Shown here: positions 45,135 to 55,082 of the stretch, in pieces
Numbering within the stretch: the first letter of the stretch is position 1
How the letters are laid out: every line of letters starts with the position of its first letter
Assembly (NCBI GenBank): GCA_020636325.1
Contig: JACJYC010000011.1
Span: 1 to 64,000 of the forward strand
Length of the DNA stretch: 64,000 bases
DNA from: Lewinellaceae bacterium
GTDB lineage: Bacteria > Bacteroidota > Bacteroidia > Chitinophagales > Saprospiraceae
Direction of reading: 5' to 3'
Notes under the pieces: model-generated
What the model saw: the letters and a program-made list of their open reading frames with translations, nothing else
The model's database searches: none
Told to the model about the DNA's origin: nothing
Made by a program: the position numbers and the translations under genes

Positions 45135-47015
45135 CTATTGTGGAACGACTTCTCCTTCACCCGGGCCGTCAACCCAGACATAGGGCGACTCGTTGAGGTT
45201 AAAACCCGGATATCCCTGATTCTGGTTGATCCGTCCTTGCGCGTTGGCGTTGATGGCTGAAGCCGGTACCGGCCAAAGCACGTGCCAGGCGCCCATCGTA
45301 TAGGTGTAGTGGGGGGCGACTACGCCGTTCTTATAGAAAATATTTTTGGACATTACGCGGTCATACCAGTAGTTGTCGGTTGAGAAATTGGCCATGGTGT
45401 AGGTCTTGCCGTTCTCGGCCGTTTTGCCGGTTTTGGCGAAGATGAAAGACACCCGGGTGAGTTCCGTTTTGCGCGGCTCTTCGTAGTAGAGTTCGCGGGC
45501 CCTTTCGTCAAAGATTACGCCCATGTTGATCTCGCCGGGGGCATAGGAAGCCGCTCCGGCGCGGTTGCGTACCTTGTTCAGGTCGTTGGCGGCATTGTTC
45601 AGGTCGCCTTTCCAGAAATAGGCTTCTGCGCGGAGCAGGTAGGTTTCTGCCAGACGGTAGAGGTACCAGTCGCCGCGGCCGCCGTCAGGCGTAAGGTCCG
45701 TCGGGTCGGCGATATACAGTTTGTAGAACGGCCAGCCGTACCAGGAACGGATCGTGTCCGTGCAGAGCAGACCGCCGTTGTCGTCGCGCAACTGCAGGTG
45801 TTTGCCGTAGTACGGGTCGTTGGCGGAGATCAGGCTCGGGTGGTTGTACACCAGGTCTTCCATGTCCATCCAGTTGCCTTCAGCGTGGCGGAGGTCATTG
45901 GGATCGGTCCAGATATCGGTATGTCCGTAGGGCGTGAGCCGGCAGCGGCCGATACCGCGGCCGAACGGCGTAACCTGGTCGATTTCAACACCTGCAGCCC
46001 CCAGCGGCTGGTCGGAAGTACCCGCCCGGCCGGTCGGCGTCTTGATCTTGCCGGTACCGCCCCAGAACGGAACGCACTGGCGCATGATGGAGATCCGGCT
46101 GTTTTCGTCTTCCTCAAAACCTTCGCGGGCAACCATAACGTAAAGGCGCTCGGTATTTTCCGGCAAGGATTTGTTCTGCGCCTGGTGAAGGTCCCAGATC
46201 ACGTTCTTGGTCGGGTCGTCCTTGTCGATACCGAAACGCTCGGTCATCAGCTTGTGGTAGCCGTCGTCGATTACGGCAGAAGCGGAAGCGATGGCGTCGT
46301 CAAATTCGCCCAGCGCCAGGTTCACCTTGGTCAGCAGGTGGAAGACCGCGCCGCGGGTAACGTCGCCGATCACATTGGTCTCGTTTTCCTTCTTCACCCA
46401 CTTGGAGGCGAATTCCAGGTCGCGCTTGCACTTCCTCAGGATGGTCTCGCGGGTAACGGAGTGGTAATCCAGCCTCGGCTCGGTGGTTTCACCCAGGATC
46501 AGGGGCACATCGCCGAACTGGTGCACCAGGCGGTAGTACGTACGGGCAATATGGAAATAAGCTTTGCCGAGCACGTCGTTGCGCTCCGCTTCGCTGCTGT
46601 ACTCGGCCTGGTCGATCCGGGAGACCACCACGGAAGCATAGCGGATCCGGCGGTAGCCTTCCAGCCAGTACCATCCGATGCGGTTGCAGTCCGTGCTGTT
46701 CAGGCAGCCATCGGGGAGGATCTGCGCGATCATGTCCTGTGCAGGCCCGGTTTTATCCGTTGTACCTTCCACGGCTACTTCCGAGAAGATGTTTTCGGTG
46801 ATCATCGGGTTGCCGTCGCCGTAGAATTCGTGACGGGTATTCCTGAGGCAGGCCACGAGGGCGGCGTTGAAACCTTCCGCATTCACAAAGGCGTTTTCCG
46901 GCGCAAAGAAGGAAAGCGGGTTCGGCTCCAGGAATTCTTTTTTGCAACTGGTACTCACAAAGAAGAGAACCAGCGAAAGACCTGCGTATAAAGTAATTTT
47001 TTTCATTTTCATCAT
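45135..47015 (-). CDS. SusD/RagB-family lipoprotein (second pair)
   Basis: 626 residues, lipobox VSTSC. SusD features: LGKAYFHIARTYYRLVHQFG, RLAETYLLRAEAYFWKGDLN with NDLNKVRNRAGAASY, and VIFDERARELYYEEPRKTEL. Encoded 39 bp after its SusC and followed by a terminator. The ligand is unknown. This pair belongs to a large branch common in Saprospiria and need not bind the same glycan as the first pair. Confidence 0.95.
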   Translation of the reverse strand: MMKMKKITLYAGLSLVLFFVSTSCKKEFLEPNPLSFFAPENAFVNAEGFNAALVACLRNTRHEFYGDGNPMITENIFSEVAVEGTTDKTGPAQDMIAQILPDGCLNSTDCNRIGWYWLEGYRRIRYASVVVSRIDQAEYSSEAERNDVLGKAYFHIARTYYRLVHQFGDVPLILGETTEPRLDYHSVTRETILRKCKRDLEFASKWVKKENETNVIGDVTRGAVFHLLTKVNLALGEFDDAIASASAVIDDGYHKLMTERFGIDKDDPTKNVIWDLHQAQNKSLPENTERLYVMVAREGFEEDENSRISIMRQCVPFWGGTGKIKTPTGRAGTSDQPLGAAGVEIDQVTPFGRGIGRCRLTPYGHTDIWTDPNDLRHAEGNWMDMEDLVYNHPSLISANDPYYGKHLQLRDDNGGLLCTDTIRSWYGWPFYKLYIADPTDLTPDGGRGDWYLYRLAETYLLRAEAYFWKGDLNNAANDLNKVRNRAGAASYAPGEINMGVIFDERARELYYEEPRKTELTRVSFIFAKTGKTAENGKTYTMANFSTDNYWYDRVMSKNIFYKNGVVAPHYTYTMGAWHVLWPVPASAINANAQGRINQNQGYPGFNLNESPYVWVDGPGEGEVVPQ

Positions 47016-47054
47016 TTTTAGGAATGCTTGGATAAAATCCTGCGGGATTCCGGA

Positions 47055-50000
47055 TTAAAGCGTCAGATTGATTTTGAATGTGTAATAGGTGGGCGTATAT
47101 CCCTGGTTTTCCGGATCCATCCAGGACCATTGCGGCGACCAAACGTACGGGTTCTGGGCAATAGCCGACAACCGCAGGCGCTGCAGGCCGATCCGCTTCA
47201 ATGCCGACGTCGGCACTTCGTAGGAAAGGGCGATATTGTCCAGGCGGATGAAGGAATTGCTCTCATACACATCAAAACCGGTCTCGAAGCTTTCCACCCG
47301 CGCCCATTCGTTGCTCGGGTTTTCCGGCGTCCAGTAAGGCGCGTTGAAGGAGGTGCCCCGGTCATAGAAAACGTCGTTGTTCTTCTTGTGGTTGTTGATG
47401 GAATAATAGCCGAGGTAGGAATACAGCTTGATGGACAGGTCCCAGTTGCGGTATTGGAAATCGTTCCTCAGGTTGATGCGGAATTGCGGTTTGGTGTATC
47501 CCTGGAAAATTTTGTCATCGTTGGTATAGAGGCCGTCCCCGTTGCGGTCTTCGAGTTTGAAGTCGCCCGGTTCGCGGGAATACTTCTGGGCTTCGTCGGC
47601 TTCGCTTTCCTGCCAGATGCCGAGTACATTGTAGTCCCAGATCTGATCGAGGGCGTGCCCGATGAACCACTTGTTGGTGATGTCGTCGGCTTCTTTCTGG
47701 CCGATGACGTTTCCGTTGGCGTCCTTAACATCCACCATATCGCCGTAAAGGTGAACGATCTCGTTGCGGTTGTGCGCCAGTGCGAAACCGGAGCGCCATT
47801 CCAGATCCTTGGTATGGACGTTGACGGTGTTGATGGTGATTTCGAAGCCGCGGTTGTCCACTTGTCCCAGGTTGGTGGTTACGTTGCTGTAACCGGTCAC
47901 GTCGGGCAAGCTGCGGGAGATCAGCAGGTCTTTGGTTTGCATGTAGTACACTTCGAGGTTACCGCTGACCCGGCCGTTGATGGCGGAGAAGTCGACACCG
48001 AAGTTGTAGGCGCCGGTCCGTTCCCATTTCAGGCCCGCGTTGGCCAGGCGGTTGGAATAGAGCTGGGACACGTACTGCGGCTGGCCGTTGATGACCTGCA
48101 CATAGCGGCCCGTAGCCAGGTCGGAAAGGGCTGCGTAGTTGCCGCCGATATCGCTCTGAAGGAACCGGTTCCCGTTCGTACCGTAGGAAAGGCGCAGTTT
48201 CAGCAGGTCAAGCCAGGAAACGTTGAAGAAATTCTCTTCGCTGAGCACCCAGCCGAGGGCGATGGAGCCGAAATTGGCGTGCGGGTTGGACTGGCCGAAG
48301 GCCGAATAGCCGTCGCGGCGGAACGACCCCGTGATCAGGTACTTGGAGGCGAAGGTATAATTGAGGCGCGCCAGGAGGGCGTCTCCGGTGGAGTACGTAT
48401 CGGTATTCGTGATGGCAACGTCCTGCGTAGCGGCGCCCAACTGGTGGTAGCCGAGGATGTCGCTGGGCTGGAAGTTATTCCGGCGAAGCTGCTGGTACCA
48501 GCTCTGGTATTTTTCCGCGTTCTGAACGAACGTGAAATCAAGGGCGTGGTTGCCGAATTCCTTGCCCCATTTCAGGATATTGTTGATCTGCCATTCGTAT
48601 ACGTTCGTATTGAGGCGTTCGGCGCGGCCGCCTTCGTTCTTCCATTCCGGGTGGTCGGAGGACCAGTGCTGGTACTGCACATCCCAGCCGACGCGGGGAA
48701 TGAATTCGGAGGTAATGGAAAAACCTGCCGGAAGATCTACAGTTGCGTACAATTTGCTGGCCAGGGAGTTCAACTGGTAGTACTGCGAGCGGTAAACCAG
48801 ATCCAGCCAGGGGTGACGCGAAGCGGAGATGTTGCCGCTGGGCGCATAAGTGATCGTGGTGCCGTCTTCCTGATAGAATGCAGAGTAAGGCGTAACGTTC
48901 AACAGGTCGGTACTGGAAGCTACAGGCGACTGGTCCTTCACGGCGAACTGGGTGTTCAAACCTACTTTCAGGAAGTCGGCTACTTTGGTTTCCAGGTTGA
49001 GACGCGAACGGTAGGCCTGGTATTTTTCATTGTAAACGAAGCCTTCGTTGTTGACGTATCCCAGCGACCAGTAGTAGGACAGGTTGTCGGTGCTGCCGGA
49101 CACGCTGATGTTGTGGTCATTCCGAAGGCCGTTCTGGAATTCGTAATCCGCCCAATCGATGGTATTGCCGGCTTCATAGTTCTCGATCTCGACCGGGGAG
49201 AAGCCCAGGCGGTTCAGCCAGATGCTGGTCAGGTCGGAAGCGCCGGAAGAGCCGTCATAGGCTTTCCATTGGTCGACGGTGACGCCGGAAGGCAGTTTGC
49301 TCGGGTCGTCGTAGTAACCGGGCTTGCCGCTGCCGTCGAGCTGGTGGCGTTCGTTGGCTTCAAACCCGGCGATCCGCCAGTCGATGAACTGCGGACCGTT
49401 GAGCGCGTCGTAGCGGGCGCCGGACAGCGTTGCCAGGCCGATGCTGGAGCTGACATTGATGGTCGGCCGGCCTTTTTTCCCCTTTTTGGTGGTGATGATG
49501 ATCACGCCGTTGGAGGCCCGGGAGCCGTAAATGGCGGCAGAAGAGGCGTCCTTCAGGATATCGAAGGTAGCGATGTCGTTGGGGTTGATGTCGGCCAGGT
49601 CGCCGGAGTAGATCATCCCGTCAACGACGATCAGCGGGGCGTTGGCGGCGGCGCCGCGGACGTTGGTGGAACCGCGCACTTCGAGGTTTTCGGCGCTGCT
49701 GATCCCCTTGGCGGAGGTATTGAACCCGACGTTAAGCCCGGGAACGTTAGCGCGCAGGAGGTCAGTGATGTTGGCGGTCGCTTCCGTTTCGAGTTTTTCG
49801 GCATCGATCTGGGAGACGGCCCCGGTGAGGTCCTTTTTCTTGACGGTACCATAACCGACCACGACCACTTCTTCAAGGCCTACGACGTCTTCCCCCATGG
49901 TCACGTCGATCACGGACTGGGTACCGACTGTAATGTCCTGAGCTACATAGCCTGTGTAGGAAATCTGCAGGACGGATTCCGGTCCGGGCACCTCAAGTTG

Positions 50001-50189
50001 AAAGGCCCCGTCGGCATCCGTAACGGTACCGAGCCCTGTGCCTTGCACCAGGATGTTAACCCCGATCAGCGGTTCACCGGCGTCATCTTTGATCACGCCG
50101 CTTACCCGTTGCTGGGCCATTGCTGCTCCTGCCGAGAGCAAGAGCGCTACTGCACAGCACAGAAAGGTTTTAAAGTTTTTCGTCAGCAT
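47055..50189 (-). CDS. SusC-like TonB-dependent transporter (second pair)
   Basis: 1044 residues from ATG 50189 (MLTKNFKTFLCCAVALLLSA...); the in-frame start at 50243 adds 18 residues before the signal peptide and is not preferred. Carboxypeptidase-regulatory-like domain (VSGVIKDDAGEPLIGVNILV), TonB-box region EEVVVVGYGTVKKKDLTGAV, plug (ILKDASSAAIYGSRASNGVI) and barrel ending YYTFKINLTL. Works with the SusD encoded downstream. A palindrome of LacI-operator type lies 92 bp upstream. Confidence 0.96.
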   Translation of the reverse strand: MLTKNFKTFLCCAVALLLSAGAAMAQQRVSGVIKDDAGEPLIGVNILVQGTGLGTVTDADGAFQLEVPGPESVLQISYTGYVAQDITVGTQSVIDVTMGEDVVGLEEVVVVGYGTVKKKDLTGAVSQIDAEKLETEATANITDLLRANVPGLNVGFNTSAKGISSAENLEVRGSTNVRGAAANAPLIVVDGMIYSGDLADINPNDIATFDILKDASSAAIYGSRASNGVIIITTKKGKKGRPTINVSSSIGLATLSGARYDALNGPQFIDWRIAGFEANERHQLDGSGKPGYYDDPSKLPSGVTVDQWKAYDGSSGASDLTSIWLNRLGFSPVEIENYEAGNTIDWADYEFQNGLRNDHNISVSGSTDNLSYYWSLGYVNNEGFVYNEKYQAYRSRLNLETKVADFLKVGLNTQFAVKDQSPVASSTDLLNVTPYSAFYQEDGTTITYAPSGNISASRHPWLDLVYRSQYYQLNSLASKLYATVDLPAGFSITSEFIPRVGWDVQYQHWSSDHPEWKNEGGRAERLNTNVYEWQINNILKWGKEFGNHALDFTFVQNAEKYQSWYQQLRRNNFQPSDILGYHQLGAATQDVAITNTDTYSTGDALLARLNYTFASKYLITGSFRRDGYSAFGQSNPHANFGSIALGWVLSEENFFNVSWLDLLKLRLSYGTNGNRFLQSDIGGNYAALSDLATGRYVQVINGQPQYVSQLYSNRLANAGLKWERTGAYNFGVDFSAINGRVSGNLEVYYMQTKDLLISRSLPDVTGYSNVTTNLGQVDNRGFEITINTVNVHTKDLEWRSGFALAHNRNEIVHLYGDMVDVKDANGNVIGQKEADDITNKWFIGHALDQIWDYNVLGIWQESEADEAQKYSREPGDFKLEDRNGDGLYTNDDKIFQGYTKPQFRINLRNDFQYRNWDLSIKLYSYLGYYSINNHKKNNDVFYDRGTSFNAPYWTPENPSNEWARVESFETGFDVYESNSFIRLDNIALSYEVPTSALKRIGLQRLRLSAIAQNPYVWSPQWSWMDPENQGYTPTYYTFKINLTL

Positions 50190-50280
50190 AATAGTTAATT
50201 TTGGCAGTAAGTGTAACAATATGAAAGTGAGTTGATTTTGCATTAAAAAATATACAAATAGATAACAGGCCTCATTTCAT

Positions 50281-50292
50281 GCAATCGATTGC
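50281..50292. promoter_or_regulatory. LacI-type palindrome upstream of susC2
   Basis: Perfect 12-bp palindrome GCAATCGATTGC with central CG, matching the general LacI-family form GCAAnCGnTTGC. It lies 92 bp upstream of the susC2 start. Its centre (ATCG AT) differs from the AACGTT centre of the sites at 4083 and 4150, so another LacI regulator may use it. Confidence 0.4.
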
Positions 50293-51012
50293 GTTGATAC
50301 ACACAAAAAAAATCACGCTGATTTGATCTCCTAAAAAGTTTTTTCCGCGCAGGGTTTGATAGTTCAGGATTAATCAGGGTGAAAGAAGTAAAAAAGATAT
50401 TGGTAATGGAACAACGGTAAAGAAACCTTACTGTCCGCCATGTTTCTGTAAACAGGGCGTGCGATCTGATCCTTTGAGGTTATGGGGTTCTGCCGGAAGA
50501 ATGATCCGGCTTTCCTCTTTGAAGGTGCAATATATGCAATTTCCACAATTGATCGTTCATCTTTTATGGATATTTCTAAATAAAAGTACTGTGGCGGGGG
50601 GATATTCGCAATAAAATTTGGAAATCTGAGAGGGTGCAAGGGACTGTTTCAAGGTTAAAGGATAAAGCAGAAAGGATAAAGTAGCCGATTGGCAGCGGCG
50701 GTGCGGGCCGTCGGCGCTGACAAATCGGTAGCACCCGGTTTGAATAATTGGATCCGGCCTGCAGGGCTGGAATATGATTGCTTTGGGCTGGTAATAGTTG
50801 TGTCGGTCTATTCGGAATCGATACGTTTAGAGCTTGTTTGGATTTTACCCGCCATTGCAAATTTTCATATTCCGCCCCCACAGGCCGGCGGCTCTTGTGG
50901 TTACGAGGTGTTTATCGTTGACCGTCCGGGCAATTCGGGCGAGAAAAGAGCTAAAAACGAAACCGGATGATTTTTTTAGCTTGTCTTTTGAGTCCGGGTT
51001 TGGTTGCCGGTT
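50293..51012. other. Gene-poor gap
   Basis: No reading frame here looks coding on either strand. It is moderately AT-rich next to susC2 and presumably holds its promoter. A short imperfect repeat AGGATAAAG occurs twice near 50657-50680. Nothing else recognised. Confidence 0.5.
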
Positions 51013-53328
51013 CTAAAATTTCAGGAACCTTATTACATGTTGCCCTGAATCTTCCGTCTGGATACACAGCAGGTAAATGCCTGGACGGATACCGTCCAAG
51101 GGGATCCGGATGACTTTATCATTCTTCAAAACATCCATTTTCTTCAGGTTTCTCCCGATAAGGTCTGCAATTGTAATATCCTTAATAAAGTGATTGGCCT
51201 TGTTATAAAGCGACAAGGCGGTTGAAACAGGTTGCGGAAAAACCGAAAAATCCTCATCGGTTATCCCCTTTCCCGGTTCGGTAATGGGCGTAACGGCGTC
51301 AAGATTTCCCTTCCATTTATAAACGCCGCTCTTGAACCCCGGCAGTAGTTGGCCGCCGCCAAACCCGGTTCCGGGGGCTATAAATCTCAGGCTGGCCATT
51401 GAAGGCGGCGCCTCGATATTATACCAATGCACCCCCGAATCAGGCGTGTAAATAATTTTCGGGGATGGCGTCCAGGTGCTGTGGGCAATGTAGCCTCCTC
51501 CGCTGCCGGGAATATGTTCGATCGAAACAGCTGAAGGCACATCCGGTACAGGAATTTCCGACCATGACTCCCCGCCGTCCTGGGTCAAATAGGCCCTTGT
51601 TGCCCATTCATACGGGTAATTGTCCGTCAAAAAAATTCCTTTGGAAGCGCTTTCAAATGCCAGTGAATAGATCAGGTGGTGGAATACCCCGATCGAAGTT
51701 GAAGTCCATGATTCACCCCGGTCAGTCGATTTCAAAATCCTGGTATCAACCGGTATCCAGATCGTATCGCCTATGGCATCAAAGCCGTTCGTGCCGGAGG
51801 GCGTATAACTGAATAAGTTGCTTAACGGAATGGGTAAGGCCGGATCCGACAACAATGCCCAGGTATTCCCGCCGTCAATTGTCCGATAGATCACCATTCT
51901 GTATTGATCCGTCACGTTATTTCCCCAGCACAATCCTACGTTCTGATCAAAAAAATGGATCCCTCCTGCTTCATAGATCACATTTTCGGCACTCCCCAAT
52001 TTCTCCACCCACTTTTGTCCTCCGTTGGCAGTATAAAATACCTTTGTTTTTCCTGTTCCGTTAAATTCTTTACTGCCGGCCAGGAAGCCTTTTTGCCCCG
52101 ACAGCATTGAAAATTTGGCGGTAAAATAAGTCGGATCAGTATCCACCAGAGCGTTTTCCCAATGATTCCCGCCATCTGCGGAATACGTAATTTCCAGAGG
52201 GTTATAATTCAAAGTATTGCTAAGGGGGATCGCCCACAGGGTATCTTCATGGCTGGCCGCCAGGTCATAAATGATCGTCTGGTTCGGGTCCGGTTGTCCG
52301 GCGCCGAGGGCTTCCCAGTTTTCGAATTCCGCCAGGCCGGTCATTCCGTTTTTATCCCATGAATAAAAGTCATCGTAAAAATACAAGTTCAACAGATAGG
52401 AACTTCCCCCGCCTATGTACGCCTTACCTTCATGGGTCGTGCAAAATGAAAATATCCTGCCGGTCCGCGGGCCGATCATTTCTGTTGCAATGCTCCATCC
52501 CTTCGATTGCGGGTCAAACTCCCAGATTTTGGTCCCGTAGTTGGCCAGGTAAAGGTCTTCGGCCCCTTCTCCGACATATCCCTTGCCGCCAAGTGAAAAT
52601 GCAAAACAGCCTATGACCAGATCGTTCGGGAAGTTGGAAACATACGACCATCCGTCAGTCTGCGGATCATACATCCAGCAATCGGTATAGTCTTTTGTAC
52701 TTTCGCCGTAATGGCTGCCTCCTCCGACATAGGCTTTTCCGTCAAGGACGAAGGCAAAAGCGCGCCATCGAGCCAACCCGGGGAAAGAGCTGACCTCCGA
52801 CCATTCCTCCGTTTGAGGGTCGTATTTATAAAAATCTTCGAAATAAACCGACTGTGTGCCGCCTAATCCTACGTATCCGTTTCCTCCGATCGAAAAAGCC
52901 ACAACATGTGACCGGGCCGGTCCCGGAAAATCCTGGAGTTTTTCCCAATGGTCAGCAACAGGGTCATACCGCCAGAAGATCTTTTGGAAGGTTTCGCCGT
53001 TGTGCCCGGTAACGATATAACCTTGTTCTCCAATCGAAAATCCGGCAGCATTTCTGATTTTTCCACCGGGAAATGGATTCTTTTCGGTCCATTCTCCTGT
53101 CTTAAAATCGTAGGCCCATACATCATTCTCATTCTGAGAAACATCGGTGAGCGCATTCAAGCCCCGGCCGGAGCCGACATAAATTTTATCACCGATCGTA
53201 AAATAAAATGTCCGTTCTCTTCCACCTGGCGGAAAAGAATTCAGTTCAGTCCACCATCCCTGGCCGGAGCTCTCAGTCGAACTGAACAGGTACAGAACGC
53301 TTGCTAAGATTAAGGATAAAGCTTTCAT
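51013..53328 (-). CDS. Exported Kelch/BNR-repeat protein with T9SS domain
   Basis: 771 residues, signal peptide ending near SSGQ. Residues about 25-340 are Kelch-like repeats (NDVWAYDFKTGEWTEKNPFP, FWRYDPVADHWEKLQDFPG, FYKYDPQTEEWSEVSSFPG). Residues 350-690 have Asp-box/YCF48-like repeats (STDRGESWTSTSIG, YLTQDGGESWSEIPVP). The C-terminus is a T9SS sorting domain (VFPQPVSTALSLYN ... GIYLLCIQTEDSGQ). Two different propellers plus surface sorting suggest a binding or adhesion role. Not clearly linked to pectin use. Confidence 0.85.
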   Translation of the reverse strand: MKALSLILASVLYLFSSTESSGQGWWTELNSFPPGGRERTFYFTIGDKIYVGSGRGLNALTDVSQNENDVWAYDFKTGEWTEKNPFPGGKIRNAAGFSIGEQGYIVTGHNGETFQKIFWRYDPVADHWEKLQDFPGPARSHVVAFSIGGNGYVGLGGTQSVYFEDFYKYDPQTEEWSEVSSFPGLARWRAFAFVLDGKAYVGGGSHYGESTKDYTDCWMYDPQTDGWSYVSNFPNDLVIGCFAFSLGGKGYVGEGAEDLYLANYGTKIWEFDPQSKGWSIATEMIGPRTGRIFSFCTTHEGKAYIGGGSSYLLNLYFYDDFYSWDKNGMTGLAEFENWEALGAGQPDPNQTIIYDLAASHEDTLWAIPLSNTLNYNPLEITYSADGGNHWENALVDTDPTYFTAKFSMLSGQKGFLAGSKEFNGTGKTKVFYTANGGQKWVEKLGSAENVIYEAGGIHFFDQNVGLCWGNNVTDQYRMVIYRTIDGGNTWALLSDPALPIPLSNLFSYTPSGTNGFDAIGDTIWIPVDTRILKSTDRGESWTSTSIGVFHHLIYSLAFESASKGIFLTDNYPYEWATRAYLTQDGGESWSEIPVPDVPSAVSIEHIPGSGGGYIAHSTWTPSPKIIYTPDSGVHWYNIEAPPSMASLRFIAPGTGFGGGQLLPGFKSGVYKWKGNLDAVTPITEPGKGITDEDFSVFPQPVSTALSLYNKANHFIKDITIADLIGRNLKKMDVLKNDKVIRIPLDGIRPGIYLLCIQTEDSGQHVIRFLKF

Positions 53329-53359
53329 CTTTATGGGTTTAATGCGTGAAAAATCGCCA

Positions 53360-53986
53360 TCAGGGAAAAATATAGGAGACCTCTATTTCGAATTTGACCT
53401 CCGGATCATCCAGTACAATAAGACTTGGGAACTCCTGCCCCGCCAGGTAAGGCGTAAAGGTGATCGCACCCAACAGCTCGTCGCCGGGGCTGTAGCTGCC
53501 CGACCCTTCATCGCTGTACAGGGCAATGCTATAAGGCTTGGCCGGTGCGGTGAGGCAACCGTCGGCGCCGTTTTCCAGGGTAAAAACAGCCGGGAGCAGG
53601 TTATTGTGGCCCGCCTTCACCCCGCCGAAGGCATGCTCATCGATGCCGTCAAAAAAAGGCGACAAGGGGGAGTTCAGCCGCTGGAGCCGCAGCAAGAGGT
53701 CCAGTGGTTGACCGCCCGCTTCCTCTTTTCCAGCTGCCGCTTTATATTGGAACTCAGGCACCAGGGTAACGGTCACCTTTTCAACGCAAACCCGGATCGG
53801 AGCGATCTCGTTGGTACAGGCGGGGCCGTCCCAGCCTTCCTCACAATGGCAGAAGCCCTGGCCGCAGGTACCGTGGGGGCCGCAACCGATTTGTTCACAG
53901 GTAAGCGTATTGCATCCGGAATAAAAGAACGGCAACAGAAGGATATAGGCCGCCAACAGGTTGGAAATGGTTTTTGAAGGTGTCAT
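53360..53986 (-). CDS. Exported EGF-like-domain protein
   Basis: 208 residues. Signal/lipoprotein start with FYSGC lipobox, then a small EGF-like Cys pattern (CEQIGCGPHGTCGQGFCHCE, then GWDGPACTN) right after the mature N-terminus. The rest (residues 65-208) is a beta-rich domain without recognised family. EGF-like modules are rare in bacteria but known in Saprospiria lipoproteins. Probably co-transcribed with the Kelch protein 31 bp downstream. Function unknown. Confidence 0.75.
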   Translation of the reverse strand: MTPSKTISNLLAAYILLLPFFYSGCNTLTCEQIGCGPHGTCGQGFCHCEEGWDGPACTNEIAPIRVCVEKVTVTLVPEFQYKAAAGKEEAGGQPLDLLLRLQRLNSPLSPFFDGIDEHAFGGVKAGHNNLLPAVFTLENGADGCLTAPAKPYSIALYSDEGSGSYSPGDELLGAITFTPYLAGQEFPSLIVLDDPEVKFEIEVSYIFP

Positions 53987-54045
53987 AGCTGAGGTTTTTA
54001 GTTAAAGTTGCATCAGACTCATGTCAATCGCAACCGGCAATGAAC

Positions 54046-54080
54046 AAAGCCGGGGCTCAAACAAACGAGGCCCCGGCTTT
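54046..54080. terminator. Bidirectional-type hairpin upstream of the EGF protein gene
   Basis: Perfect 11-bp stem AAAGCCGGGGC/GCCCCGGCTTT with a 13-nt loop and T/A flanks. It lies 60 bp upstream of the EGF gene's start and may insulate the divergent transcripts. The rest of the 53987-54479 gap holds only the promoter at 54349. Confidence 0.5.
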
Positions 54081-54348
54081 TGAGAAGGAAATAAATGGGT
54101 TTAGTTTTATTTCGAGGTCCGGAAGGCGGTTTTAATCAGGCGCCATTCACCCGCATTACAAAATTAGGGGTGACCGGGGCAAATTGCCTTTCACAAATGT
54201 TTCGATCTTTTGCACGTATGTTCAGGGGGTTTCACTTATGTTCCAAAAATTAGCACTTATGTTCCAGTTATTTTATAAACTGTTGATTTTAAAATAGTTA
54301 TACAATTACGCACTAAATCTGATTTCGGCAAAAAATTGCCGTTTTGTA

Positions 54349-54379
54349 TTGCATTCCAGCAGATTTTTGATTATTTTTG
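54349..54379 (+). promoter_or_regulatory. Bacteroidota-type promoter for the OMP gene
   Basis: TTG (54349-54351), 20-nt spacer, TATTTTTG (54372-54379). This fits the TTTG / TAnnTTTG pattern with usual spacing and predicts a transcript start near 54386, about 95 nt before the start codon. Confidence 0.55.
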
Positions 54380-54479
54380 TCAAATCAACCCACAGATTCC
54401 TACCACTACATTTTCTATCTTCCTGTATTCACGATTCAATTGATATCCTAACCTCCCAATTGGGCTAAACCTGTTTATC

Positions 54480-55067
54480 ATGAAAAAACATCTCCTCTTA
54501 CTCGCATTATGCACCGGTCTGCTGCTATCCGGCCGCCTTGAGGCGCAACACTACAAGCCGGCCCGGGTCTTCAGGCACAACCAGGCCGATATCTGGATGG
54601 GCTACGGCATGTTTCCCACTTATTCCAAGGACGCCTCCCGCATTTCGGTCCCGCCGGTCAGCATCGGGCTCGACTGGATGTTGTCCGACCAGTTCAGCCT
54701 TGGCGCCTCCACCGGGTATTCCCTCTACCAGATAGAAAAACTGTGGAAGGGGGACTCCACGGTCCGGCATTATGCCACCCACACGCTCCAGATCATGGGA
54801 AGGGCAGCGGCCCATTACACCCGGACGGACAACCTGGATATTTTCGGGGGCATCCAGGTGGGGGTGCAGCACGTGCGGATCAGGTCGGATGAAGGTCCGT
54901 TCGGCAGGATCGAGGCGCTGCACGGCATGAAACCCAATCGATTGCGTATGGTATACGGCGCCTATCTGGGTGTGCGGTTTGCCGTCAGCCGGAAATCGAC
55001 GATTTTGGGGGAGTTTGGGACGGGGGTGTCGTTTGCGCAGGTGGGGTGGGGGGTGAAGTTGTTTTGA
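54480..55067 (+). CDS. Small outer-membrane beta-barrel protein
   Basis: 195 residues, signal peptide ending at LEAQ. Alternating hydrophobic/polar strands with aromatic girdles (ADIWMGYGMFPTY, VSIGLDWMLSDQFSLGASTG, GIQVGVQHVRIRSD, MVYGAYLGVRFAVSRKSTI) and a terminal strand ending in Phe (QVGWGVKLF), as needed for barrel insertion. About eight strands. It is convergent with the HTCS gene 15 bp away. Function unknown. Confidence 0.8.
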   Translation: MKKHLLLLALCTGLLLSGRLEAQHYKPARVFRHNQADIWMGYGMFPTYSKDASRISVPPVSIGLDWMLSDQFSLGASTGYSLYQIEKLWKGDSTVRHYATHTLQIMGRAAAHYTRTDNLDIFGGIQVGVQHVRIRSDEGPFGRIEALHGMKPNRLRMVYGAYLGVRFAVSRKSTILGEFGTGVSFAQVGWGVKLF

Positions 55068-55082
55068 ATGATGGTTTGACGG

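Noticed and set aside
47028..50198. 1056-residue open frame antisense to the second SusC
   Set aside because: Also a codon-bias shadow. Striking in length, but low-complexity Val/Gly/Asp-rich sequence with no signal or domains.
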